Below are positions 1 through 7,837 of a DNA stretch of 64,000 bases, one piece after another. Each line of letters begins with the position of its first letter. The first letter of the stretch is position 1. A program made the translations under genes and the position numbers. The notes below the pieces were generated by a model. The model ran no database searches, was not told the DNA's origin, and saw nothing but the letters and a program-made list of their open reading frames with translations. Source of the DNA: Bradyrhizobium sp. dw_411 (GTDB lineage: Bacteria > Pseudomonadota > Alphaproteobacteria > Rhizobiales > Xanthobacteraceae); NCBI RefSeq assembly GCF_018449695.1, contig NZ_JAAVUY010000007.1:124001-188000 (forward strand), given 5' to 3'.

Positions 1-943
1 CCAAGGCGAAGGTATATTTGGCCATGACGGACCAGGCCGTGTTGTCCGAGATATTGGCGGCGAGCGTTGTACTGCCCGCGATATCGTTGACGGCCGTTTG
101 CAGGTTCACGGCGCCATGTTCCTTTGTGTACACGGCGTCCAAGGCAAAACCTCCGTAAGTTCCGCCGACATTGAAGCCATAGCTGTTGCCGAAAATGCCG
201 GTATCCGCGCCGCCCGTGCCATACATCACAGCAGCGTGGACCGGGCCGTATTGGTAGACATACTTGGCCGAATTATCCCAGCGCGCGGCTTGCGTGCTGC
301 CCCCGCCGCCGTTGGTACCGGAATATCCGAGAAGCGAGAACGCATAGGATAGCGCCATCGGATCGTAGATCGCGATGTTGTCGAGTTGAAGAGATTGCTG
401 ACGGCCGATCGTCAGCGTGCCGTATAAGGGATTGCTCAGGCCGCCATAGGCCGGTCCGTTGAAAGCCTGACCGCAGCGGCCGCTGTCCGCGTTCGAGTTT
501 TGCGCAGTGTAGGTCAGACCGGCGTTTTGAATGAAGGAGGCGCAACCGTTGGCGAGTTCGCCCCGGAGCGGATCGAAACCCGTTTCCAATCTGCCGACGA
601 TATTCCAGCCCATGCCGATGGGTGTGTCGACCCTCACGCCGATATTCGATTGCTGCAGGCCGTTTGCCGCGATCGTCGAGATCCTCTGTCCCGTGTAGTT
701 CCTGGTTGTCGTGAAGGGAATGAATTCCAGCGTCGATACCACAGCGCCGGTCGGGCGGCCGTTGGTTTGATAGGCGTAACCGACGTCGAGCGTGCCGTAC
801 AATGTGATGCCGTGCCAGGTCAGACTGTCTGGAAGCGGATCATAAAAAGGAACCGCCGGCTGAGCCTTCAGGTCCATATCCGCGGCGTGGGCGGTGGCTA
901 TCAGGCCGACCATGCCGAGGGCCACTACGAGCATCTTCTTCAT
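1..943 (-). CDS. Outer-membrane porin, 3' end cut by window edge
   Basis: Reading leftward from ATG at 943 gives an open frame of about 314 codons that runs off the left edge, so the C-terminus is missing. The product starts with a signal peptide (MKKMLVVALGMVGLIATAHA, cleavage after AHA) followed by short alternating segments rich in Gly, Tyr, Asn and Thr, typical of a 16-strand beta-barrel. Segments such as WHGITLYGTLDVGYAY, IGVRVDTPIGMGW and PLYGTLTIGRQQS match the general bacterial porin type (OmpC-like, Porin_4). It should form trimeric diffusion channels in the outer membrane. Family membership is inferred from pattern; substrate preference cannot be read. Confidence 0.82.
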   Translation of the reverse strand, partial: MKKMLVVALGMVGLIATAHAADMDLKAQPAVPFYDPLPDSLTWHGITLYGTLDVGYAYQTNGRPTGAVVSTLEFIPFTTTRNYTGQRISTIAANGLQQSNIGVRVDTPIGMGWNIVGRLETGFDPLRGELANGCASFIQNAGLTYTAQNSNADSGRCGQAFNGPAYGGLSNPLYGTLTIGRQQSLQLDNIAIYDPMALSYAFSLLGYSGTNGGGGSTQAARWDNSAKYVYQYGPVHAAVMYGTGGADTGIFGNSYGFNVGGTYGGFALDAVYTKEHGAVNLQTAVNDIAGSTTLAANISDNTAWSVMAKYTFAL

Positions 944-1491
944 TCAGTTTCCCCAATCGAAATTATCGCGAACAGGCGTCAGACCTCCGTTTTCCGCTGT
1001 ATGCGGACGGATAGAACGCCTCGCGCGAACCGCCCCAAAACGACGCTGAAACGCGCCGATATCCTAGGGACTCCGCTGGATCGGGTTTTTATTCCCTGGA
1101 AGCGATTTTCCGCTGCTTTGCGCGTCAAAGACGCAAGGCTCATCGGAAAGACCGAATTGTATCGATTGCTCCCAGACGCACGTCCGTTTTTAAGTTGTGC
1201 ATTCTGATGCAGCGAGATCTCGTTGTGAGGAAAGCGCGGCTTCGCTTCCTCATGACTTTGCAGTGATCTGAAAACCAATCACGCAACGCAACGATCCAAA
1301 ACGCTTGGCCACAACCTGCCGCGTGCGAATCGATCTCCAAACGATCTCGCTGCGTTTTAGAAGCCTTCAAAGCTCACGCGCATATAATTTGCGGAATAGC
1401 CCTGCCCTGGCGTTGTTCTCCCTCTCGTAGAGGGTGCGACAGAACATCGCAGTTTCTCATTGTTCTAATTCTAAACTACCAGGGGCGTCAG
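944..1491. other. Intergenic region between divergent porin and TonB receptor genes
   Basis: About 550 bases without a credible gene separate two divergent outer-membrane genes and must hold both promoters. Just before the TonB-receptor start lies a tandem TTCTAA TTCTAAA (1463-1475). Each unit resembles half of the rhizobial iron-control (ICE/Irr) palindrome, but the other half is not recognisable, so I do not call an operator. No terminator-like hairpin was seen. Confidence 0.4.
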
Positions 1492-3891
1492 TTGAACAAC
1501 GAGCATCACGCGGGCAACCGCCATCAAAAACAAGAGAATAACAGGCTTCAAGAAAAGAACCCTGGATCAAGCAGCAGACGATCTCGCCACCGCTATGCCG
1601 GCTTCTTCGGCGTCACCCTGCTCGCTCTGGTGCCCGCGTCGGGACAGGCGCAGGAAAAGCCGAACACGCTGCCGCCGGTGAATGTCGAGGCGCCGAAAAA
1701 TCGCGCCGCGACCAGGCCGCAGCCGACATCAGCCACGCGAACGACGGGCGCCAAGCGCCGGGCGTCACGCTCGACCAAGCCGCCGAAGCCGGTGGTCCAG
1801 ACCGTCGACGACGGCAACGGCCCGAACAACAACAATTCCGGCCCGCCGCTGCAGCAGGCGCCGTCGCTCGGCAAGACCGGCACCAAGCTCGCCGATCTGC
1901 CCGCCAGCGTTCAGATCATTCCGCGCGAAGTCGTCACCGAGCAAGGCGGCACCTTGCTGCGCGATGCGATCAACAACGCCAGCGGCATCAATTCGGGCGG
2001 ACAGGACTCGCTGGGTTATTTCGACCACTTCCTGATCCGCGGCCTCAACGCGCAGGTCTATACCGATGGTTTTTCGGACGGCGACCAGCTCGGCGGTCTC
2101 GTGCATTCGCTCAATGGCGTGCGGCGCGTGGAAATCCTGGAAGGGCCCGGCTCGGCGTTGTTCGGCAGCGGCCCGCCCGGCGGCACCATCAACATTGTGC
2201 ATTACGACCCCTCCCCGGTCTTCCATTGGGGCACCAGCACGCAGTTCGGATCGTTCGGCACCGTGACCAACAACAATTATGTCACCGGCCCGACCACGAT
2301 CCCGGGGCTGAACTACCGCATCGACACGACGTTCGGCGGCGGAGAGGGCTTTCGCGATCTCACCAGCCAGGACTATGAAGTCCGGCCGGCCTTCTCCTGG
2401 CACACCGGAGAACACACCTTCAATTTCGCGCTCGACGCGCGGCACATCGAGCAGACGCCGGATTCCTACGGCCTGATCTATATGAACGGCTCGCCGATCA
2501 CGGGCGTTTCGAACACCGCGAAATATTCGACGCCGTTTTCATTTGCAAAGCAGGACGACATCCGGCCCACCTTCACCGACCAATGGGACATCACCAACTT
2601 CCTGACCATCAACAACCGCTTCTCCTTCACGCACCGTGAAATCGACGCGATGCGCAACAATGACAGCATGAGCGCGACCGGCACGCACATCGCTGTTGTC
2701 AACGGGCTCGATGCTCTTCTGGGGCGGCAACTCCGCTTCCAGAACGATTCAGATTCCTTCTTCGATTATCAGTTCGAGCCGGTCTGGAAATTCTACACCG
2801 GCGGCATCCATCACACGCTCTTGACCGGCTTCGAGTATCAGCACCAGGTGATGGACACCAACCGTGTCACGGCTGATCTTCCGAACATCAACAATATCTT
2901 TGCGCCGGTAGCCACAGAGAACATCAACACCCTCGCGTTCCAGTGCGACGCCAAGCATTCCTGCGACAACAATCATCTCGTCGCAAATTACTATGGACTC
3001 TATGCCACCGACCAGATCGACGTCACCGACAAGTGGAAGGTGCGTCTCGGAGTCCGTCAGGATTGGTTCGACAATGAGCTGGATCCGCTGATCACGGTGC
3101 CGGGTCAATTCGCGCTGACCGGCGTTCCGATTCTCGCCGGTGTCCCGGAAACCCGCAGCGACAAGCCGCTGAGCTGGAACGTCGGCACGCTTTACCAACT
3201 CACGCCCTGGCTGGCGCCCTATATCGGCGCCTCCCAGAGTTACATGACCAACTTCAATTCCGAAAACACGACCAATGGCATCGGCAAACCGGAATCGGCA
3301 CGGCAATATGAAGGCGGCCTGCGCTTCAGCTTCCTCAACGAAAAAATCGTCCTGACCACCGCCGTCTTCAACGTGTCGCGCGACAACGTCGCCACGCTGG
3401 TCAGCGGCGTGCTCCCCAATGGCCAGGAACTGATCGATTTCGACAGCCAGATCACCAATGGCGTCGAGGCTTCGTTCCAGGCCAAGGTCACCGATCAGTG
3501 GACGATTCTGGCCAACGCAACCCATCAGGAAGCCGTCGTCACCTCCGCGCCGCAGGCACTGACGACCATCGGCAATCATCCGCAGGGCGTGCCGGCCAAC
3601 ATGGCCAACATCTGGAGCACCTACAAATTCGCGATCGGCGGCGTGCAGGGATTCCAGGTCGGGCTCGGCGCCAATTATCGCGACAAGACCTACAGCGATA
3701 CGACCAACGTCAACGCGGTGCCCTCTTATGTGATCGGCAACGCGATGATCGGCTGGGAGAACGCCAATTGGGGTTTTGCGCTCAACGTCAAAAACTTCAC
3801 CAACCAGACCTACTTCGTCGCCGCGAACGGCGCCGGCGGGTTCGTCGGCGAAGGGTTGGGCGCCTACCTGACGGTTCGCTACCGGCAATAG
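1492..3891 (+). CDS. TonB-dependent siderophore receptor
   Basis: 799-residue outer-membrane receptor that should import ferric siderophores with energy from TonB-ExbB-ExbD. The start is TTG at 1492 with AGGGG 6-7 bases upstream. An unusually long N-terminus precedes a hydrophobic segment ending in ASGQAQ (about residues 35-54). Then comes a Pro/Thr/Arg-rich linker including TLPPVNVEAP, a likely TonB-box region. The plug domain lies at about 125-245 (ADLPASVQIIPREVV, IRGLNAQVYTDG, VEILEGPGSALFGSGPPGG) and the barrel ends in the expected aromatic C-terminus (LTVRYRQ). The gene stands alone, with no siderophore biosynthesis or ABC genes beside it. The substrate is unknown. The long tail before the signal peptide may mean that the true start is further in. 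Confidence 0.9.
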   Translation: MNNEHHAGNRHQKQENNRLQEKNPGSSSRRSRHRYAGFFGVTLLALVPASGQAQEKPNTLPPVNVEAPKNRAATRPQPTSATRTTGAKRRASRSTKPPKPVVQTVDDGNGPNNNNSGPPLQQAPSLGKTGTKLADLPASVQIIPREVVTEQGGTLLRDAINNASGINSGGQDSLGYFDHFLIRGLNAQVYTDGFSDGDQLGGLVHSLNGVRRVEILEGPGSALFGSGPPGGTINIVHYDPSPVFHWGTSTQFGSFGTVTNNNYVTGPTTIPGLNYRIDTTFGGGEGFRDLTSQDYEVRPAFSWHTGEHTFNFALDARHIEQTPDSYGLIYMNGSPITGVSNTAKYSTPFSFAKQDDIRPTFTDQWDITNFLTINNRFSFTHREIDAMRNNDSMSATGTHIAVVNGLDALLGRQLRFQNDSDSFFDYQFEPVWKFYTGGIHHTLLTGFEYQHQVMDTNRVTADLPNINNIFAPVATENINTLAFQCDAKHSCDNNHLVANYYGLYATDQIDVTDKWKVRLGVRQDWFDNELDPLITVPGQFALTGVPILAGVPETRSDKPLSWNVGTLYQLTPWLAPYIGASQSYMTNFNSENTTNGIGKPESARQYEGGLRFSFLNEKIVLTTAVFNVSRDNVATLVSGVLPNGQELIDFDSQITNGVEASFQAKVTDQWTILANATHQEAVVTSAPQALTTIGNHPQGVPANMANIWSTYKFAIGGVQGFQVGLGANYRDKTYSDTTNVNAVPSYVIGNAMIGWENANWGFALNVKNFTNQTYFVAANGAGGFVGEGLGAYLTVRYRQ

Positions 3892-3924
3892 AGCCGATCG
3901 GCACATCGCGCGAACACGACAGCG

Positions 3925-3960
3925 ATAATCGCGACGGATACTTCCGTCGCGGTTATTTTA
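3925..3960. terminator. Bidirectional rho-independent terminator
   Basis: A 14-bp stem (arms 3925-3938 and 3943-3956, one G-T pair, four-base loop TACT) is followed by TTTTA. It lies between the convergent TonB-receptor and phospholipase D-like genes and ends inside the latter's stop codon, so it can serve both strands. Confidence 0.8.
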
Positions 3961-5847
3961 ACGTTTGGACTTTTTCGCCGTCGATTTTTTTGGCGCTTTC
4001 TTTGATTTCTTTGCTTGGGATTTCTTCGCCGTTGATTTCTGCGTCTTGGTTTTTTTCGCCTTGGCCTTTTTTGCCGTGGATTTCTTCGCGGCTTTTACCG
4101 GCGCGGCCTTTTTCGCCGCTCGCGCGGGTGATGGTTTCTTGACGGCCTTCGGCGTGGTCGCAAAGCTCTGCGGCGGGATCGGCTCATTCATCCAGAAATC
4201 CAGTTCCTGCGCGCGCGAGCCGCCCGGCTTCCATCCATCGAGCGGCTTGTAGATCTGGTCGGCGTCACCGCCGCTGCCGAGGAAAGCGCGCCAGGAATAG
4301 TGGTCGTAGACGCCGTTGATGTGCAGCGCATAGGCCTGCGCCAGCTTTGTGTTGCCGCGGATAATGACCAAATTCTCGTCGTTCTTTTCCGACGCGGAAA
4401 CCGAGAAATTGTGCGAGCCGGTGACGACGGCACACTGATCGGAAAACGGATCGATCACGATCGCCTTCGAATGCACGATCGCAATCATGCTAGCGTTGTG
4501 CATTTCCTGGACGTTGAACTCGGTATCCGCCCAGGATGGATGGTCCTGCGCGGTGACGCCGCTCGGAAGCCGCACATTGTCGTGGAAGGACTGCGCCGGC
4601 GCGCCCGATTTGACGACCTGGCCGCCCACCGCGACGATGTCGCCGTTCTTCGACGGCATCATCGTCGAGACCACGCCGCGAACGTAGATGTCGTTTTGCC
4701 TGGAGCGGTCGAGCAGCGCGCCGAGCAAAGGCGACTGTCCCGGCATGAACATCAGGAACAGCGCCCCCTCCCTGGCGCCGGCGATCAAGTCGAGAACCGG
4801 CTTGAATTCGGCTTCGTTATTGGTCGCGGCGAAGTAGAGCGAGATATTGTTATCGTTCGTCGGGATCGAATTGGACGCCTTCAGGCTGGCCGGCATGTCG
4901 TCGCCGGCGGCCACCAGCTTGCCCCACTGATCGAAATAGCGGCCGGCGATAACAGTATCTTCAACGATCAGCACGTTGTTCATTTGCGTACAAAGGCCGG
5001 TCGTCGTCCAGTTCGTGCTGCCCGTCAGCACCCGGCTGGCGTTTTTGCCGGCCGCGTCGCTCTCGACCACGAATTTGTTGTGCACGCTCGGCGAGGATTG
5101 GCCGTGATGCGATAGATCACGATGCTTCACGTCGAGCCCGGCCGCGACGAGCGCCGGCGCTACCGTCGCCTTGGTCGCGCTGCCGTTACCCAGGATAATA
5201 TGACCGCGGCTGCCGAACGGTTTGAGCGCGTCGATCAGTTCCTGGTCGTTCATTTCATAGATGGCAGCATGTATGGTGCTGCCGCGCCGATCCGCGTCGC
5301 GCAGGAATTGGAGGATTTCGTGCAACGCGTCGCCCGCCAGATAAAGCCGGGCCGGGAATCCCGGTGTCGCCAGTTGGGTCAGGAACTTCCGCAACGATGC
5401 ATCGCTGACATCGCCGTTGACGAAGCGGCTGACGATCTGGGACATCAGCGTCCCCCGGTTGAAATAGGCCGCCAATCCGCCTCCGGCATCGCCTGAAGCG
5501 ACCAGCGGCGCTGTCCATGCCGACGCCGATGTCGCGTCCGTTGCAAAGGGACCGCCCGCCGCACCGGTCATCGCGGTAACGCGATACGACACGCTGTCGG
5601 TTGCCGCCACGCTGTGATCGGTCCAGATGCAACGGCGGATCGGCGACTGCGCCGACGAGATGCCGGTCGGCTGAACCGGCCCCTCGCCGGCTTTCGGCGG
5701 GATACGATTCACCAACAACGTGATTTGCTGATTGGTGTCGTTACGCCGTTCGATCTGAAAGCCGACCCAGCCGGCCGGCCATTGATCCGGCTGCCAGGCA
5801 ATCAACACATCGTCGGCATTGGCATAAGCCTTTACAACTATCGTCAT
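3958..5847 (-). CDS. Phospholipase D-like protein with lysine-rich C-terminal tail
   Basis: 629 residues from ATG at 5847, chosen because GGGAGG lies 6 bases upstream; the open frame extends further without support. Residues 1-115 look like a fibronectin-III-type domain (IAWQP, SYRVTAM). Two HKD half-sites follow: HNK with GSTNW at about 256-280, slightly irregular because no Asp falls exactly four residues after the Lys, and a canonical HSKAIVID with GSHNFS at about 459-481. Two HKD motifs make one active site for phosphodiester transfer or hydrolysis. Residues about 568-629 are almost only Lys, Ala, Ser and Thr (AKKSTAKK repeats), like a histone-H1 tail. No signal peptide is visible. Substrate could be phospholipid or nucleic acid; the basic tail favours a polyanion partner (inference). 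Confidence 0.85.
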   Translation of the reverse strand: MTIVVKAYANADDVLIAWQPDQWPAGWVGFQIERRNDTNQQITLLVNRIPPKAGEGPVQPTGISSAQSPIRRCIWTDHSVAATDSVSYRVTAMTGAAGGPFATDATSASAWTAPLVASGDAGGGLAAYFNRGTLMSQIVSRFVNGDVSDASLRKFLTQLATPGFPARLYLAGDALHEILQFLRDADRRGSTIHAAIYEMNDQELIDALKPFGSRGHIILGNGSATKATVAPALVAAGLDVKHRDLSHHGQSSPSVHNKFVVESDAAGKNASRVLTGSTNWTTTGLCTQMNNVLIVEDTVIAGRYFDQWGKLVAAGDDMPASLKASNSIPTNDNNISLYFAATNNEAEFKPVLDLIAGAREGALFLMFMPGQSPLLGALLDRSRQNDIYVRGVVSTMMPSKNGDIVAVGGQVVKSGAPAQSFHDNVRLPSGVTAQDHPSWADTEFNVQEMHNASMIAIVHSKAIVIDPFSDQCAVVTGSHNFSVSASEKNDENLVIIRGNTKLAQAYALHINGVYDHYSWRAFLGSGGDADQIYKPLDGWKPGGSRAQELDFWMNEPIPPQSFATTPKAVKKPSPARAAKKAAPVKAAKKSTAKKAKAKKTKTQKSTAKKSQAKKSKKAPKKSTAKKSKR

Positions 5848-6074
5848 GATGCCTCCCTGCGCGCTCGACTTGAACATACTCTTTTGTCGGCCGGATGAAT
5901 TGCAGTGACGTGCCGCGCCATATTTACACAACTGAAAGATGTCTGTCATCCCGCATACCGAAGATGCGCCAAATAGCGGCGCTTTCCATTTACGCTTTGA
6001 CGGGTTGTGAGCTAGGCTCTGTGTCTCAAATTCGGTCACCCCGGAATTCGGCGGCACCGGCGGGAGAACGCAAG

Positions 6075-7433
6075 ATGCAGACGGTCAATCTCTCTTTTGA
6101 AGAAGCGCTGGATGAGCGCGTCGGCGACATGCTCGACGCCTGCACGCGCTGCGGCAAATGCGTTGAGGCCTGTCCCAGCGTGAAACCCGCGGGGATCGCC
6201 GATGTGAAGTCCGAGGATGTCATCAGCGGCATCCTCGATATCGTGCGTACCGGCCAGGGCCCGGAGGCATCGCGCATATGGGCCGCCTCCTGCATGCTCA
6301 GCGGCGAATGCATTCAGGCCTGCGACGAGAACGTCAATCCGCGCTTTCTGCTGGCGATGGCGCGCGTCGCGATGGCCAAGGCCAAAAACGCATTACCCGA
6401 GCGGCGGCGCAATGGCGTAGAGAAATATCGCGAGCTCAGCCGGGACGTCGCCGTCCTCTCGCAACTGCAGCTCGATGACGAGGTGCTGGAGCGGCTCGGG
6501 CAGAAATCGGCTTCGGTCACGACATCGACCGAGACGCCGGATTTTGTGTTCTATACCGGCTGCAACGTGCTCAAGACGCCCCATATCGCGCTGCTCGCGC
6601 TCGATATCATGGACAGGATCGGCATCAGCTATCAGGTGATGGGCGGCCCGAGCCATTGCTGCGGCATCATGCAATTGCGCCCGGGTGACGTCGAGATGTC
6701 CGGCCGCATGGGCGCCAACAGCATCGATAAACTGTCGCAATCGAAATCCGGTCAGGTGATTTCGTGGTGCCCAAGCTGCTATGTCCAGTTCACCGAAACG
6801 ACGCTGCCGACGCTGGAGCGTCAGCAGAAATCGCGCCCGTTCGAGATGACGCCGTTCATGCGCTTTCTCGATGGCCGGCTCGGCGACTTGAAGCCGCATC
6901 TGCGCAAGCCGATCAATCTGAAGGTCGCGCTGCATCGGCATCCCGGCCTTTCCGGCGCCGTGCAGGCCGCCCTCGACATCCTGCAGGCCATCCCCGGCGT
7001 TGAACTGATCGACCTGCAACAGCCGGCGGTCGGCTTGCAGAGCACCAGCCTCAGCGTTCTGCCGGCGTACAAACGCGAATTGCAGCTCAACGAGCTGCAG
7101 GCCGCGAGCGACGCCGGTATCGACGCGCTGGTGACGGTCTATCATTCCGAACATCGTGAACTATGCGCGCATGAGGGCGGCTGGCCGTTCCGGATCGTCA
7201 ACCTCCTCGAACTGGTCGGCGAAAGCATGGGGCTGCAGCAGCAGGATCGCTACAAGGAACTCAAGATCATGCAGGATGCCGACCTGATCCTATCGGAGTG
7301 CGGCGACCTAATCGCGCGCCATGGACTAGACGCCGGCAAGGCGCGCGACGTCGTGATCAAGGGCATGCTCGGCGACCAGCCGCTGCCGCTAAAGCCGGTT
7401 CCGCGCCCGGCGGAACTGGCGCCAAATCCATAA
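6075..7433 (+). CDS. (Fe-S)-binding oxidoreductase, HdrC/HdrB-like fusion
   Basis: 452 residues from ATG at 6075 (GGGAG 8 bases upstream); an in-frame extension to 5895 lacks support. A ferredoxin-like HdrC part opens the protein: CTRCGKCVEACP (residues 23-34) and, near 76-88, CMLSGECIQACDEN. The second Cys set is not a full CxxCxxCxxxCP. A HdrB-like CCG domain follows (YTGCN, HCCGIMQL, WCPSCY). The expected second CCG motif near the end is degenerate (YHSEHRELC). Such proteins pass electrons between flavoprotein dehydrogenases and quinone or disulfide partners. No partner subunit is adjacent, so its role is open. The C-terminal tail is Pro-rich. Confidence 0.8.
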   Translation: MQTVNLSFEEALDERVGDMLDACTRCGKCVEACPSVKPAGIADVKSEDVISGILDIVRTGQGPEASRIWAASCMLSGECIQACDENVNPRFLLAMARVAMAKAKNALPERRRNGVEKYRELSRDVAVLSQLQLDDEVLERLGQKSASVTTSTETPDFVFYTGCNVLKTPHIALLALDIMDRIGISYQVMGGPSHCCGIMQLRPGDVEMSGRMGANSIDKLSQSKSGQVISWCPSCYVQFTETTLPTLERQQKSRPFEMTPFMRFLDGRLGDLKPHLRKPINLKVALHRHPGLSGAVQAALDILQAIPGVELIDLQQPAVGLQSTSLSVLPAYKRELQLNELQAASDAGIDALVTVYHSEHRELCAHEGGWPFRIVNLLELVGESMGLQQQDRYKELKIMQDADLILSECGDLIARHGLDAGKARDVVIKGMLGDQPLPLKPVPRPAELAPNP

Positions 7434-7506
7434 ACGTCCGGGTTTTAATGCTCGGGAACCACCTCGCCCCGAAAATGTTGTCCTGCAGCAATTGGAGCAT
7501 GACGAC

Positions 7507-7653
7507 ATGGCCAGCGAAAATCACGGCGATCCGCGCGCGGTAAAACGGCTCGAAACCATCAAGGATTTGCGCGCGATCACCAAGCCCTCGCCGCCAAGCA
7601 ACCCGCCGATTCTGAATAACGGGCTGGAACTGCCGCGCAGCAGCCATTGCTGA
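7507..7653 (+). CDS. Putative 48-residue protein of unknown function
   Basis: A short frame from ATG at 7507, with GGAG 10 bases upstream, follows the Fe-S protein by 73 bases and ends just before a palindromic repeat. The product begins MASENHGDPRAV, is hydrophilic, contains a PSPPSNPPI stretch and ends in SSHC. It has no membrane segment or recognised domain. It may be co-transcribed with the upstream gene. Position and a usable ribosome site are the only support; it could be non-coding. Confidence 0.4.
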   Translation: MASENHGDPRAVKRLETIKDLRAITKPSPPSNPPILNNGLELPRSSHC

Positions 7654-7673
7654 TTGCGCTCGCATTACGACTT

Positions 7674-7793
7674 CATCCTTCGAGACGCCGCTTCGCGGCT
7701 CCTCAGGATGAGGTCCTGGAGGATGCCCCTCAGGAGAAGGTTCGAGAACCCTCATGGTGAGGAGCGCGTCTTCGCGCGTCTCGAACCATGAAG
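7674..7793. repeat. Palindromic intergenic repeat, family A (two units)
   Basis: Two imperfect palindromes: 7674-7713 (CATCCTTCGAGACGCC ... TCCTCAGGATGAGG) and about 7750-7793 (CTCATGGTGAGGAGCG ... GTCTCGAACCATGA). The same two-unit layout recurs at about 10.0, 15.2, 23.6 and 34.6 kb, with the variable hairpin tip differing each time, so it is a dispersed REP-type element. Confidence 0.85.
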
Positions 7794-7837
7794 GCCACAG
7801 GCCGAACAGCGGCAATACAAGCCAACCAATCAAAGCC

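Noticed and set aside
1463..1475. Irr (ICE) operator in front of the TonB receptor
   Set aside because: Only direct half-sites TTCTAA(A); the inverted partner TTTAGAA is missing.
2749..3906. 385-codon leftward frame
   Set aside because: Antisense to the TonB receptor barrel.
5848..6057. N-terminal extension of the phospholipase D-like protein
   Set aside because: No ribosome site and no family similarity; ATG 5847 has GGGAGG.
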